Below are positions 39,516 to 50,260 of a stretch of DNA of 64,000 nucleotides, one piece after another. Source of the DNA: Thunnus maccoyii (taxonomy: Eukaryota > Chordata > Actinopteri > Scombriformes > Scombridae); contig NC_056534.1 in assembly GCF_910596095.1 (NCBI RefSeq), positions 12,595,490 through 12,659,489 of the forward strand, given 5' to 3'. The notes under the pieces were generated by a model. That model worked only from the letters and a program-made list of their open reading frames with translations, was not told where the DNA came from and did not search any database. Within the stretch, counting starts at the first letter, position 1. Each line of letters opens with the position of its first letter. Made by a program: the position numbers and the translations under genes.

Positions 39516-42500
39516 CAGAATATTGTAAAACAATGCATGAGAAATATTCTTACAAGAGTTATTGTTGAGTGTCTGGTCTCTGAGTGAATGTAGCTCCTGC
39601 AGGATCTTGTCCATAGTTTGCTTCTTGTCTTGGAGTTCTTGGAGCTTTGTGAGTTTGGCACTGGCAGCTGTTGCCCCAGTGTCTAGGCCAGAGTGGGGAC
39701 CAGATGCAGAGTGAAGAAGGGGCCTGTGTGGAGGTGGACCAACAGCCTGGGGAGCCCTGGACCAACACACTTCTCTGGAGAGGGAAAGGCTCTCTGCCTG
39801 ACGACGGTTGTCTGGCACTGCCTTAGTCTGCAGGGCATAAACAGTGGCAGCTTGAACTGAAACTTTGTTAATACATTCAACTGTTTAGATACATTTCTTG
39901 ATAAAAAATAAAAAAAAGTTAATGTTGCATGTCAGATGAGTGACAAATTAGGGCTGAACATGTCAACATTATCACTTAGTCTCTCCATTTAATTGTATTG
40001 TGACAAAATTCTCACAGAGATATTGTGGTTCACAGTTTTTACATCTACATAAATTTAAAGTTACATTTTTTAGATGTCACAGCATGATATCTTAAATACT
40101 TGAGAACATACAGTAGGGTCCAAAAGTCTGAGATCAGTGGTCTCAGACTTTTGGACCCTACTGTATATTTTAAAGATTAGAAGATTTTATTTACAGTAAA
40201 ACACCAAATAACATTTGATTCCATGAGACAATTCTGAGTAACATGCAATTCTTTATATTTTTAACAAAATATAACATACCAACAGTGACATTATGACACG
40301 CTTTAATAATTATTATTTATTATTATTAATTAACTGGAGTACATAAGTCAGTAGCCAGTTCATTAAAGGAAATATTCCAAAATGACATAATGTTATTATT
40401 TAAGAAGACAATGCAGATGCAGGGACTACTGTACCTGAGAGTCATGTAGCTGGTTGTGGAACCGCTGGATCAAATCGTTCAATTCATCATTCAGCTCTGA
40501 TGTAATGCTCAGGCCTGACACACTGCCTGTGGTTTCTGTGACAACTAATGCAACACCAAATGCCAAAGGAATTAAACATAGTGGAGGGTTTGTTAATGTG
40601 TTTTAATCATTAAATTAAAAAATTATACATTTACCAGAAATAATTATTAACAGTTCTGTCAATTAAAAATTTTGTGAGTGACTTACCTTAAATCCACACA
40701 AAAAATACTAGTATGTGAACATGTCTGTGACTGTGTGTGTGTGTGTGTGTTTCTCACCAGTGTCCTCAATCACAGCAAGTGCCTGTTCTGCACTGTGCTG
40801 CATGGCCATCAGTGCTTCCTGTCGGCCCTGCAGGGCCCTGAGCTGTTCCTGCTGCTCCAGCATCTTCTTCAGTAGCTCGTGCTGCTTACGCAGGTTCTCC
40901 AGCTCTTCCTTCTGGTCAGCTCTCACAGTTTCTGGCCTGCCGCCCTACAGAATACACACCCACATTCCATTACCAAGACTGACTCTACCAAGACACAGCA
41001 ACATCAATACTACACTGTTACTCAGCAGCAATGGTAGAAGAGGCTTGTCAGGTACTGACAAAGCAAATAAAGAATAACCTACAATGATTTTTTAAAAAAA
41101 CGAAAATTGCTTAGTTTAAAGACAAAATAACATCATGATACCAATAACACTGGATACATGCAAATCAACAGAAAGCATGAACAAGGGTAAAAAGTGGCAG
41201 ATTTTTTTTAAAACAGTCCTCAATAAATGTACAAACCGTTGCATTGGAGGTATCTGAAGAGCGCACCTCAATGTTAAGAGAAGTGCTCTCTGCCAATGAA
41301 CCTGAGCCCACTGCAGAGTCCAGGGTCCCCACATCATCCTCCTCGGTATCCCGTGCCTATGGAAACAGTGGAGTGACATATAGGTAGCCAAATGTAAAGA
41401 AGTATGAAAAGTAGATGAAAAAAATTTGCTCATCAACTGTTTGCCATTATGAAAAGTAACAACAACAACAAGTTACTGAAAACTATTCAAAAGACAATAT
41501 GCTCCCCCAGATGCTCCATACATGAGAATGCATGCACACATCAACTAATGAAATACAGAGTACAAAAACCCATCTGTTCAATAAATATTTATATTTCTTG
41601 CAAATATGACTAAATAAATGAAGGCACAATAATTCCAAAGAGAATTACACAGGAAAGGAAGGTAGCATGCTATGTCCTAATTTTATGAGAAGATGAAAGC
41701 AGATGAAACATGACCTGACTGTTGAAGTGTTTCGAGACACACAGAAAGACAGCAATTAATAATATATGTGCGGCACGCTGCCAAGATAAAAAGGCAAACA
41801 GGTTCCTTTTCAACTATGTATAAGCTAAGAAACAACCTTATATATGAAAGAACACATTTTACTGAAATTGTAAACATTTGTCTGACACAATAGGAAAAAA
41901 ACAGTACTAGAAGATTAAAGAGAAGCTAAAGAAACAAATGACAGACTAACCAGCATTTTCTGCAGGAACCGTAAATAGGACTTCTCCTGCTCTTTGAGGT
42001 GGTCGATGAGATGGGAGAGGCGCTCCACGTTTGCCGGCACGTCATTCTTCTCCACCAGGTCATCCCGCATGGAGCTCGCCTTACTGATGTACTCCCGGAT
42101 CTGTACTAGTTTGCTCACCACCTGAGACCATACAAAGAGAGAGGGGGGGGGTGGGATGGTGGTGTGAGGGTTTGAGTATCAGAGGTGTAAACCAAAGAGA
42201 AGACAGAGAGAGACTAAAGGAAAGGAAAGGTAAGCGAGCATCTGAAGCGATGGCTCAGACTGGGCTAAACAAGGGCAGAAAGGGGGTTGGGCGCAAAACT
42301 CACCGGGCACCAAGGGTGGCATATTTATAAATTGCCCTAAATACAGCCTAGTTTTAGCTGCACTAGCTCTCCCTCACTTTCATCCTAGTTTTGGTTTCTC
42401 AGAGCAGTCTGGAGTGCAGTGATACGTACATATGCTATGTACATACGACCAGGGAGGCAAGCTTGAAATTAAATGTAAAAAATAATCTCCAAAGCAGGGT

Positions 42501-45500
42501 TGTTAACTACAAAATGAAATTTAATGAAAACATTAAAAGCAATAAACACCAATATTATACTGGGTTTTTGCACAAAGTAACCAGAATATTTCAAAGGGGG
42601 TGTGCCAGTGTTGCTTATCAGTGCTTATTACTGCTGTTACATCAAGCCTTACTAACAGGCAGGCTAGTTTTCTTTGTGTATTTGCTGGTAACGCTTGTGA
42701 GAAACCACAGTATGGAATTTGCTTTTTTAAAAAGGTTGTGGAAGAGACATGTTTGCCAGTGTTGTAGTTCCCCGTGCCTTCCAAGAGATGTTACTTTTAA
42801 CTTTACTGACTTCACCTTAAAATTTGTAAAAAGTAATCCCTCAAAAACAAAGTTAAGTAAAAAGATATGAGATAACGTTCAGTGCCTATTGTCTCTGTAA
42901 TTTGGATGTGTTGAACAGGACTATCAATTCAATATCAAAACATATTCGAGTTCTATGCAGTTATTCATACAGCAACTTCTTTTTTAAAAAGCTGATAAAG
43001 TTATTTTCTATATTCTTTTTCGAAAAAAAAACTCTTGTCATGTACTGATTTAGCAGGGATTGGTTTACTGCAATTGAGCTCACTGCTAATTCAAGTATAG
43101 CAGAATCATTGTCATATAAGAATGACATTGTACAGAGACAACGAAGTATAGTTAAGTCTTAATTCTGACCAAAAAAACATTTACTTACAGTAACAGTCGA
43201 AAGTTTGGACACACCTTCCCATTCACTTCAATGAGAAAGTGTGTCCAAACTTTTGATTGGTACTGTACAAACCTAGGCTTCAACAGTTCAACAGACACAA
43301 AACATTAAAATATTTTATTTCTCATATGACTTGCTGTGTGTTTTCCAGAGCAAGACCTCAGACTACATGGCATCAAGTGTATGCTCAATCATGAAACAAA
43401 GGTAAAAGCTGAGAAAAACATATTGCCAATGAAACTAAACATTACCTGGCTGCTGTCTATTCTGGGATCTCCTCTCCCATATTCTCTGTGCGCCGAGGGC
43501 CCTCTCTCAATGCCACCACGGCTGAGCCTTGACGATTCCTTGGTAGGAACTACAGGGGTTAATGTATCCCTGAATCCTGGGCTCTGTTTCTTAGTTTCCT
43601 TGGCAATAGCTGGGGTGGCTGGGGCAGAGGAGGAGGGAGGGAGCAGCTCCTTGCTTTTGTTAGTATTTACATGAAGAGGTAGGAAGTTGTAGGGCTTCTT
43701 GTTCTCTCCAGCTAACTGGCGCTGGTTGTTGGCAGCTGTGACACGCCCCTGGGAGTCACTGCCGATGCTCCTCTAAGGAAAAAGAAGATGCAAGTCAGAC
43801 AAATCACCACTCTAGACTTTTATTTTTAAAACTTAAGACACTGTAAGCATTGAGGTTTTAATTACTGTCCAGCCTAGAGAGGTGGAATTTTCATTGTAGA
43901 AAAACATTTTTTTTTCTGACCAAAACACATTGTATACATCCACATAAGGAGTTATTACCACCTGTGCTACACAAGTAAATGTGACAGTAGTCCAGTAAAA
44001 ACTATGCCCCATCTACACTGGTACAACATCTTCTCTCTGACTTCAGCTTTGTCCACCAAGGAAGTGCCTCACCAATACAATACCAACCTTGCTTTCTCTT
44101 TACACTGTTCTCACTTTCTTCTCCTGTTTCCATGTACAGCTCTGCTATTCTATCTCCTTCAGCTCCGCTGCAGACCAAGGCCGGCCAAACAACTCCATAC
44201 CAAACTATGAAAAATATTCTGCAGTTGCTTCCTCTGCTGGCTGCTGGAGCAGCACAGCAGTGCACTGGCATTTTATCGCTGAACAAGAACTGCAATTTTT
44301 TACTTTGTTTGACAGCATAATAAACCTTAAGCAGTGTTTCCCCTATAATTGTACAGGCCTGGTGGGCCACCGGGCCAACGAGAGGCCCCTCTGGGCCAAA
44401 AAATCTTTTCTCTGATGCCAAAAATAAGGCCAAATATCAAATCATTTGGAAATCAATAATCATTTGCAGTTGGGAGCCTCTGTGCGGCACTGTTCTGAAA
44501 CGTGAGTCAACCTCTGCGTCATTGCCTGGGAAACTCTTGACGTGATGTGAGTGCCTCGTCTCTTTAGGGTTTTTTCGGTGTGTACCGCTGGGCCTGAAAA
44601 AATTCTAGGGGAAACACTGCTTAAGATTTTTATTTCACGTCTATGAGATTCTAAAAATGACACTAGTAAAAAGTGAGACTTAATTTCTACTGATCTGCAA
44701 TCAGTAGAAATTAACATCATGCCAATGCAGTGCTTGTGTTTCCTCATACTTATGTTGGCAGGAGACTTACAATACTGCTCATCAAAACATTGCTCTATAG
44801 CACTAGTAGTGGTAAAAACTCCACAGTGTACCTTTAAAGTCAAATTTTACATCCAATGAGATCATACTAGGAGCACTACAGAGACACTACCCACTATGTG
44901 GTGTATTGTGTAACAGATCAGCAAGCCAACAACTTGTCAAACAGAAATGAACAGCACCAAATGGGACGTGTTAACAAAAACATTTAAAAACCACAAGATG
45001 AGACTTGACAAGTAGGGCCATCTGCAGTTACTAGTATATTACTGATACACTGGCAATACACTAAAGATGTTGCCTTGGCTATGGGTGGTTATTTCTCTTG
45101 AGTGTCTGACAAACCATCAGCTTTTTCAGATATCTTTGTCCACAGAAGGAGCTACTGTCTCCTCCATATCACTACCAGTTAGTCACTCAAGCCATGTTAA
45201 AAAAAATCTAGCCCTCTTCTCTTGGAACATGCATTAAGAACAACATATTGATCACATGAAACACATGGAACAATAAATGTTTCTAATGGAGCACAGCAGC
45301 TTTTCACCTCATCCAGGTCTGTGAAATTGATCCTCTGACGCAGCTTGTCCAATTCAGCCTGGTCTGGGACAGACATCTGGGTGGTGTATTTGATGTGAGG
45401 AAAGGAATGAGGAGTGCGGGCCCTCCTGCGACCAGCCCCAGGGGTTGACTCTGGAGAAATATCATTAGTCAGGCGGCTCTCCACCACCGCAGCTGACAGT

Positions 45501-45955
45501 TTCTTCTTGTTTTTCTCTGAGGATCGGTTGGCTTTCTTCTGCTGCACACCCCAGTCCTGATAAACAACAAAACATTTGAACTGTTAGTTATTATGTGTGC
45601 TTACTTTCGTGGGGCCAGATAAACTACTACTGTACATATCAGACATATGGTGACAAAAATAAGGTCATTTGCTATGCTTTTCACCTAGAAAGAGAGGTTT
45701 ATTTTGTTGAACAGTGCATACTTTATAGTTTTAAGAGTGTCAATTACAGAATTATGGTGAAATTGGTTGTATATCATATATGCAGGAAGTGTTGCGAAGC
45801 CCCTTCAAATATAACACTATGAACAACTGTCATATTCAGCTATTCTGACCAGCCCATACCATGTTATTGAGTCTATCTTCCAGACTGCCATTTGTTACAG
45901 TCCAGTTGTGCAGCTCTTCTGCACTGTCATCAAAAGGAGTGCCTCCAGTTGCCAT
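27226..45955 (-). CDS. pcm1: Pericentriolar material 1 protein
   Basis: Coding exons in order: 45955-45860, 45556-45308, 43772-43446, 42121-41951, 41356-41237, 40944-40758, 40544-40435, 39827-39554, 39458-39308, 38956-38744, 38486-38320, 38056-37827, 37538-37396, 37262-37133, 36745-36575, 36476-36307, 36191-35982, 35890-35614, 35511-35366, 35270-35029, 34421-34241, 34144-33840, 33626-33465, 32932-32760, 31819-31688, 31078-30949, 30465-30298, 30168-30074, 29875-29741, 29635-29432, 29344-29285, 29186-29036, 28423-28275, 28183-28123, 28034-27838, 27718-27626, 27525-27402, 27251-27226. Product about 2109 aa, human 2024. PCM1 is the scaffold of centriolar satellites. Seen: start MATGGTPFDD, coiled-coil segments (residues about 225-281, 322-383, 800-860), acidic runs, a Gln tract near 1193-1208, the highly conserved block ISQNESRPHFLIELFHE (about 1500), and the C-terminal LC3-interacting motif DEEDFVKVDDLP near 2041. 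It ends GAQSV. Confidence 0.95.
33160..33216 (-). other. pcm1: Possible 57-nt cassette exon of pcm1
   Basis: Sits between coding exons 33626-33465 and 32932-32760. It has a CTCACAG acceptor and a GTAAAC donor, enters and leaves in the same phase, and adds 19 open codons (AYAWRTPFLSNRIACTEAP) without disturbing the flanking frame. I do not recognise the peptide in human PCM1. It may be a lineage-specific cassette or chance. Confidence 0.35.
35192..35239 (-). repeat. pcm1: CAG tract coding polyglutamine in pcm1
   Basis: Sixteen glutamine codons in a row on the minus strand, interrupted by a single CAA, inside coding exon 35270-35029 just after the conserved RLKQVLNELLRQ. A second, six-residue Gln run is in the exon at 35614-35890. 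The human protein has no long pure Gln tract at this site. Confidence 0.9.
40109..40165. mobile_element. Perfect 25-bp inverted repeat with 7-base loop
   Basis: The arms 40109-40133 and 40141-40165 are exact inverted copies; arm starts TACAGTAGGGTCCAAAAGTC. Lies in a pcm1 intron. It looks like the fused termini of a small DNA element. Confidence 0.75.
43186..43267. mobile_element. Short hairpin element
   Basis: Same type as 16391-16472: AAAGTTTGGACACACCTTCC facing its complement around a CATTCACTTC-like loop. In the pcm1 intron between 43446 and 42121. Confidence 0.6.
44332..44615. mobile_element. Non-autonomous hAT-like element
   Basis: Termini CAGTGTTTCCCCTA and TAGGGGAAACACTG are exact inverted repeats, typical for hAT elements. 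The direct repeat CTTAAG flanks both ends. About 284 bases, no transposase; the open frames across it are chance. In the large pcm1 intron between 45308 and 43772. Confidence 0.7.
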
Positions 45956-46731
45956 GTCACCCACTTGCAGCTTGCTGGAATTCACAACAAAATTCATACT
46001 GGTCATCACACAGATAGCACAACAACAAGCAAGTTACACAAGTCTTGCTACATTAAAAAAAAAAAAAAAAACATGCTACAGTTGAGGAGAATTTTAAGTT
46101 TCTTGCTAACGTTACTTTAGATATTCTTAGTCACTTGACACTGTAACGTTAGCTAGAAAGCAAACTTGACATAGTAATACATGTCTTATTTAAGCTAGTT
46201 CATCAAATTTCTCCCAGTATCTTCCTTGGCATGTTATTACTTAGCTATTAACGGTAATTCTCTGTTAATAACGCTGCTCACTTATCACTGATAACACAGA
46301 TACGTTTTCAGAACCTACTGTATAGCTAACATGAAAGCATCAAATGCGTCATTTCTTACCAACAGCACGTTTAGTGAGCAGTTAACTTTAGCTAACGTTA
46401 ACTTATCCAAGTCACGAACAGCTCGACAACATCAGTGCGTTGATCGTGTACCGGCTAGTGATTCTGCCCCTGTCCGTTAACGTTAGCTGCCGTTGGACTC
46501 TTGTTTACGGCCCGCTCGGATTCCCGGGGAAAAACAATGAGACCTTCCCTCCACCACGCAGCGAGTTAGCGCGATCCTTCTGTAACTACTCCCCGCAGGG
46601 ACCGCAGCTTGCGTTAGCTTGGCAGGCAAAGTGTGAAGCTATAATCATTATTACAGTGCTTGTAGTCAGCTCAAACAAACGTTGATTGTCAGTGTGTGTA
46701 GCTTGTTTCTTGGTGAACTTTACTAGCTTAC

Positions 46732-47330
46732 CATTTGTGACCTAGTTCCGTCCCAGAATCGCCATGGCAACCCCGATCTGCACCGTTAAGTTAGCTAACA
46801 CGCTGAATGTCAAAAGAACATCACCTTTACATTTATTTGTGTCTATCATAAAGGCGAACAAAGCCCGATTTCAAAGAGTCACCGAGCTTGCACAGGTTGC
46901 TGGCTAATGCTATGTAGCTTGCTAACAGCGGAGCTAACTTTTAAATGCCTCGACACAAAAGTTGAAACAAACAAGCGTCTTAGCTCATGTTAACCAAGCT
47001 CAACTTCAATCAGGCATCGAGAATTGAAGCTCGGGTTTGTAAACTGACAAGTCTAGCTTACATTAACAGAAGACAGCTAACGAAATATCTGGCATTTGGG
47101 CATATTAATTAAAATGGTACTAGCCAAGTTAGTTTGCAGTTTAATACAGTGAACGTTGATGTTACCGTTCAAAGTGAAACTGAAACAGCCGTCCTAACCG
47201 AGCACTTCATATGTTGCAGATTGCTTTACAGATTCTCTAGGAGTCTGGTTAAAGCCATGTGAGAAATGATAATGTCTTGTCGGTCCCAGAAAATGCAGCA
47301 AGCCTCTTTTCACCAACAACTCCTTGAATG
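46732..47330 (-). other. pcm1: Probable 5' noncoding exon and promoter zone of pcm1
   Basis: The translation start is in an exon whose acceptor lies just upstream of 45955, so at least one upstream noncoding exon is needed. The best donor on the minus strand is CAAATG|GTAAGC at 46732/46731. The left edge (46732) is supported by this splice site; the right edge is a guess. The stretch faces the sart1 start with under 500 bases between. Confidence 0.4.
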
Positions 47331-47772
47331 GACGTGACCCTGGCCTGATATAAACACTCCCGTACAGCAGGAGGCAGTATACATTTCCTAGTATTGGACC
47401 ATAGGAAGTGCTTTCAAAGACGCAGTATCGTGTTGTCGTTCGCTGTTCGTTTGAGGACCTGGTCGTGTTCCTAAACTTGGCAATGATGGCTGTACTGACT
47501 TAAAGAAAACCAACAGCTTGGCTTTTTTTTATACATCTTCACCTATCGTCGGTTAATGTGGGATTTCGAGTTCAAGTCTTCATTTTTGTGTCTGCACTGA
47601 GTGAGTTAAGCCGTCCGTTAGCCACCTAGCACTGAAGCTAATGTGGGCCAGCTAACGTTTGTTAGCGAAGACAAGCTATATTCCTTCCCATTAATCCCAT
47701 CCAAGAGACTGTGTGAGCGAATATATTTTAACGTTTTTGAGTTGATACCGTTGTAACCAGCCGAGGGAAACA
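47331..47772. promoter_or_regulatory. Shared head-to-head promoter region pcm1/sart1
   Basis: The divergent starts of pcm1 and sart1 are close, and this stretch must carry the sart1 5'UTR and probably promoter elements for both. It has more CpG dinucleotides than the surrounding introns and no evident TATA box. A CTCF-like motif lies at 47364-47377. Confidence 0.45.
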
Positions 47773-50094
47773 ATGGGTTCGTCCAAGAAGCATAAGGAAA
47801 AAAGCCGCGACAAGGACACGGAGGAGCGCCGTCGCGAACATAAGAAACATCGCCACAAGGACCGAGAAAGAGATGCTTCTGACCGGGATGGGACTCGGAC
47901 TAAAGAGAAACGAAAACGCTCCGGGTCCAGGGAAAGGAGCGGACGAGAGGGCCGCAGCAAAGGCGAAAGGAGCAGTGGGGAGCCACGGGTGAAGAAAGAG
48001 AAAGTTGATCTCGGATATGAGGAAGGCAATACAGAGGTGGAACCTCAGTCTGCAAGCGGAGATGTATCGCTCAGCATTGAGGAGACAAACAAACTTAGAG
48101 CCAAGCTGGGTCTGAAGCCCCTGGAATTAAATGAGAACAAAAAGGAGCTTGGCACCAAAGAGGACCCAGTGGTGGCTGAGACCATCAACCCAGTTCTCAT
48201 CCAGAAGCAGAAAGATATGAGAGAGAAGCTTGCAGCTATGAAAGAGAAACGCATCCAGAACCAGAAATTGGGAAAAGTCAAGTCCCTAGCAGATGATGAT
48301 TGGCTGGATGACACCGCTGCTTGGGTGGAAAAAAGCAGGAAAATGGCTAAAGAAAAAGAAATGGCAGAGAAAAGAGCCAAGCTTCTGGAAGAGATGGATG
48401 AGGAGTTTGGTGTCAGCAGTCTGGTTGAGGAGGAGTTTGGACAAAGCAGGAAGGATGCCTATACATCTGGAGATCTAAAGGGACTCAAAGTACAGCACAA
48501 GGTGGAATCCTTCAATGAGGGCCAGACTGTCATCCTGACACTGCAAGACAAAGGTGTGCTTGAGGAGGAGGAAGATGTTCTTGTAAATGTGGGACTGGTG
48601 GACAAGGAAAAAGCAGAAAAGAATGTGGAGTTAAAAAAGAAAAAGCCAGATTACAAGCCCTATGAAGAAGAGGAGAGTGTGGATGACATGGTTACGTTTA
48701 AGTCCCACTCTGTACTGTCAAAGTATGATGAGGAGATTGAGGGCGAAAAGAAAAAGAGCTTCCGGCTGAATACAGGGGGCTTCGCTGATGGAGAGCGGGA
48801 GCGGGAGCTCCAGGCCATAAAAGAGGCTCTACGAAATCAGGCTCAGTCTTTGGAAATGCCCTCTCTCACTATTGCATCAGAGTACTACACGCCTGAGGAA
48901 ATGGTCGGCTTTAAAAAAACAAAACGCCGTGTGAAGAAGATCAGAAAGAAGGAGAAGCAGACAGTTGGAGTTGAACATCTTGATGACACTCGGAGTTCTG
49001 ATTTTGGCTCCAGGTCACGTGGCCGAGGCCGCAGACCGGTGGACGAGGACGGTGAGGAAGTTAAAGAGGAGGAGGAGAGCAGAATACCAAATGTTGTCCC
49101 CCAAATGTCTGATGACATCAGGATGGCAGAAATGGACATAAGTGAAGACGAAGACTTTACACCCCCTGAGCCTGCTGTAATTGAGGAGGACGAGGCAGAG
49201 CAGGAGCTGCAGAAACAACTGGAGAAGCAGAGGAAGCTAAAGCAAAAGCAGCTTCTCAAAGACTCTGGGGAGAAGGTGGCAGAGCAGATTAAAGTGCTTG
49301 GTAAAGATGACCATGACAATGATCCTGAGAAGAGGAACAACATCGTTTTCAACGCGACCTCTGAGTTTTGCAGAACTCTGGGTGACATTCCAACTTATGG
49401 CCTGTCAGGCAACAGAGAGGACCAAGAGGATATTATGGATTTTGAACAGGAGGAAGAGAAAGATGATGCTGGAAATTCAGATTCAGATATGGACGAGAAT
49501 GTTGGGTGGAGCACAGTTAACTTGGATGAAGAGCAGAAACAACCAGACTTCTCCACAGCCTCTGCCACCATTTTGGATGAAGAGCCCATTGTCAACTCTG
49601 GGCTTGCTGCTGCCTTGCTGTTGTGCAAAAACAAAGGTCTTTTGGACACTCAAATGCAGAAGGTCGCCCGTGTCAGAGCACCAAAAGGCGCCCTGCCCAA
49701 CGACAACTACTGCATCGAGGACAAGATGGGCTTCGATGACAAGTACAGTCGCCGAGAAGAATACAGAGGCTTCACCCAAGATTTCAAGGAGAAGGATAGC
49801 TATAAACCTGACGTCAAAATTGAGTATGTGGATGAGTCTGGGCGGAAGCTGACCCCAAAAGAAGCTTTCAGGCAGCTTTCACATCGCTTCCATGGGAAGG
49901 GCTCTGGAAAGATGAAAACTGAGAGGAGGATGAAAAAGCTTGAGGAGGAGGCGCTGCTGAAGAAGATGAGCAGCAGTGATACTCCTCTTGGGACGGTGGC
50001 TTTGCTTCAAGAGAAGCAGAAATCCCAGAAAACACCATATATTGTGCTTAGTGGGAGTGGGAAAAGTATGAATGCAAACACCATTACTAAATAA
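47773..50094 (+). CDS. sart1: SART1, U4/U6.U5 tri-snRNP-associated protein 1 (Snu66), intronless
   Basis: One uninterrupted frame of 773 codons; human SART1 is 800 aa. SART1/Snu66 is a tri-snRNP protein needed to activate the spliceosome. Seen: basic, Arg/Lys/Asp/Glu-rich N-terminus (residues 1-80, start MGSSKKHKEK); a HIND (Hub1/UBL5-binding) element at about 99-118, SLSIEETNKLRAKLGLKPLE; WLDDTAAWVEKSR; EEFGVSSLVEEEFGQ; FNATSEFCRTLG; the conserved C-terminal block from EDKMGFDDKYSRREEYRG to the very end KSMNANTITK, which matches the human C-terminus. The full length is present and no stop or frameshift interrupts it, so it looks functional. The human gene has many introns; this copy has none. 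The first ATG is in the family position. The neighbour pcm1 is divergent, osbp follows on the same strand. Confidence 0.96.
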   Translation: MGSSKKHKEKSRDKDTEERRREHKKHRHKDRERDASDRDGTRTKEKRKRSGSRERSGREGRSKGERSSGEPRVKKEKVDLGYEEGNTEVEPQSASGDVSLSIEETNKLRAKLGLKPLELNENKKELGTKEDPVVAETINPVLIQKQKDMREKLAAMKEKRIQNQKLGKVKSLADDDWLDDTAAWVEKSRKMAKEKEMAEKRAKLLEEMDEEFGVSSLVEEEFGQSRKDAYTSGDLKGLKVQHKVESFNEGQTVILTLQDKGVLEEEEDVLVNVGLVDKEKAEKNVELKKKKPDYKPYEEEESVDDMVTFKSHSVLSKYDEEIEGEKKKSFRLNTGGFADGERERELQAIKEALRNQAQSLEMPSLTIASEYYTPEEMVGFKKTKRRVKKIRKKEKQTVGVEHLDDTRSSDFGSRSRGRGRRPVDEDGEEVKEEEESRIPNVVPQMSDDIRMAEMDISEDEDFTPPEPAVIEEDEAEQELQKQLEKQRKLKQKQLLKDSGEKVAEQIKVLGKDDHDNDPEKRNNIVFNATSEFCRTLGDIPTYGLSGNREDQEDIMDFEQEEEKDDAGNSDSDMDENVGWSTVNLDEEQKQPDFSTASATILDEEPIVNSGLAAALLLCKNKGLLDTQMQKVARVRAPKGALPNDNYCIEDKMGFDDKYSRREEYRGFTQDFKEKDSYKPDVKIEYVDESGRKLTPKEAFRQLSHRFHGKGSGKMKTERRMKKLEEEALLKKMSSSDTPLGTVALLQEKQKSQKTPYIVLSGSGKSMNANTITK

Positions 50095-50239
50095 GTTTTG
50101 GGGAGGAATGAATCATCTGTAACACAAAAATACACATGCACAGATACACACACACACATACATACATTTAAAGGCTGTTTTAAGTATAAAAAGTACCTGC
50201 TATAATTTCATGCATAATTCATACAAGCTTCATTGTTGT

Positions 50240-50260
50240 AATAAAGAATTGTTCAATAAA
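50240..50260 (+). other. Poly(A) signals of sart1
   Basis: Two AATAAA hexamers at 50240-50245 and 50255-50260, about 150 bases after the stop codon, followed by a T/GT-rich stretch. No genomic poly(A) tail of the kind left by recent retroposition is visible after them. Confidence 0.7.

Noticed and set aside
42391-42870. Plus-strand 159-codon frame
   Set aside because: In a pcm1 intron, no family resemblance, low-complexity AT-rich composition.
44002-44433. Minus-strand 143-codon frame
   Set aside because: Runs into the hAT-like element at 44332-44615; no conserved segment.
48885-49388. Minus-strand 167-codon frame inside sart1
   Set aside because: Ser-rich antisense shadow of the Glu/Lys-rich sart1 coding sequence.
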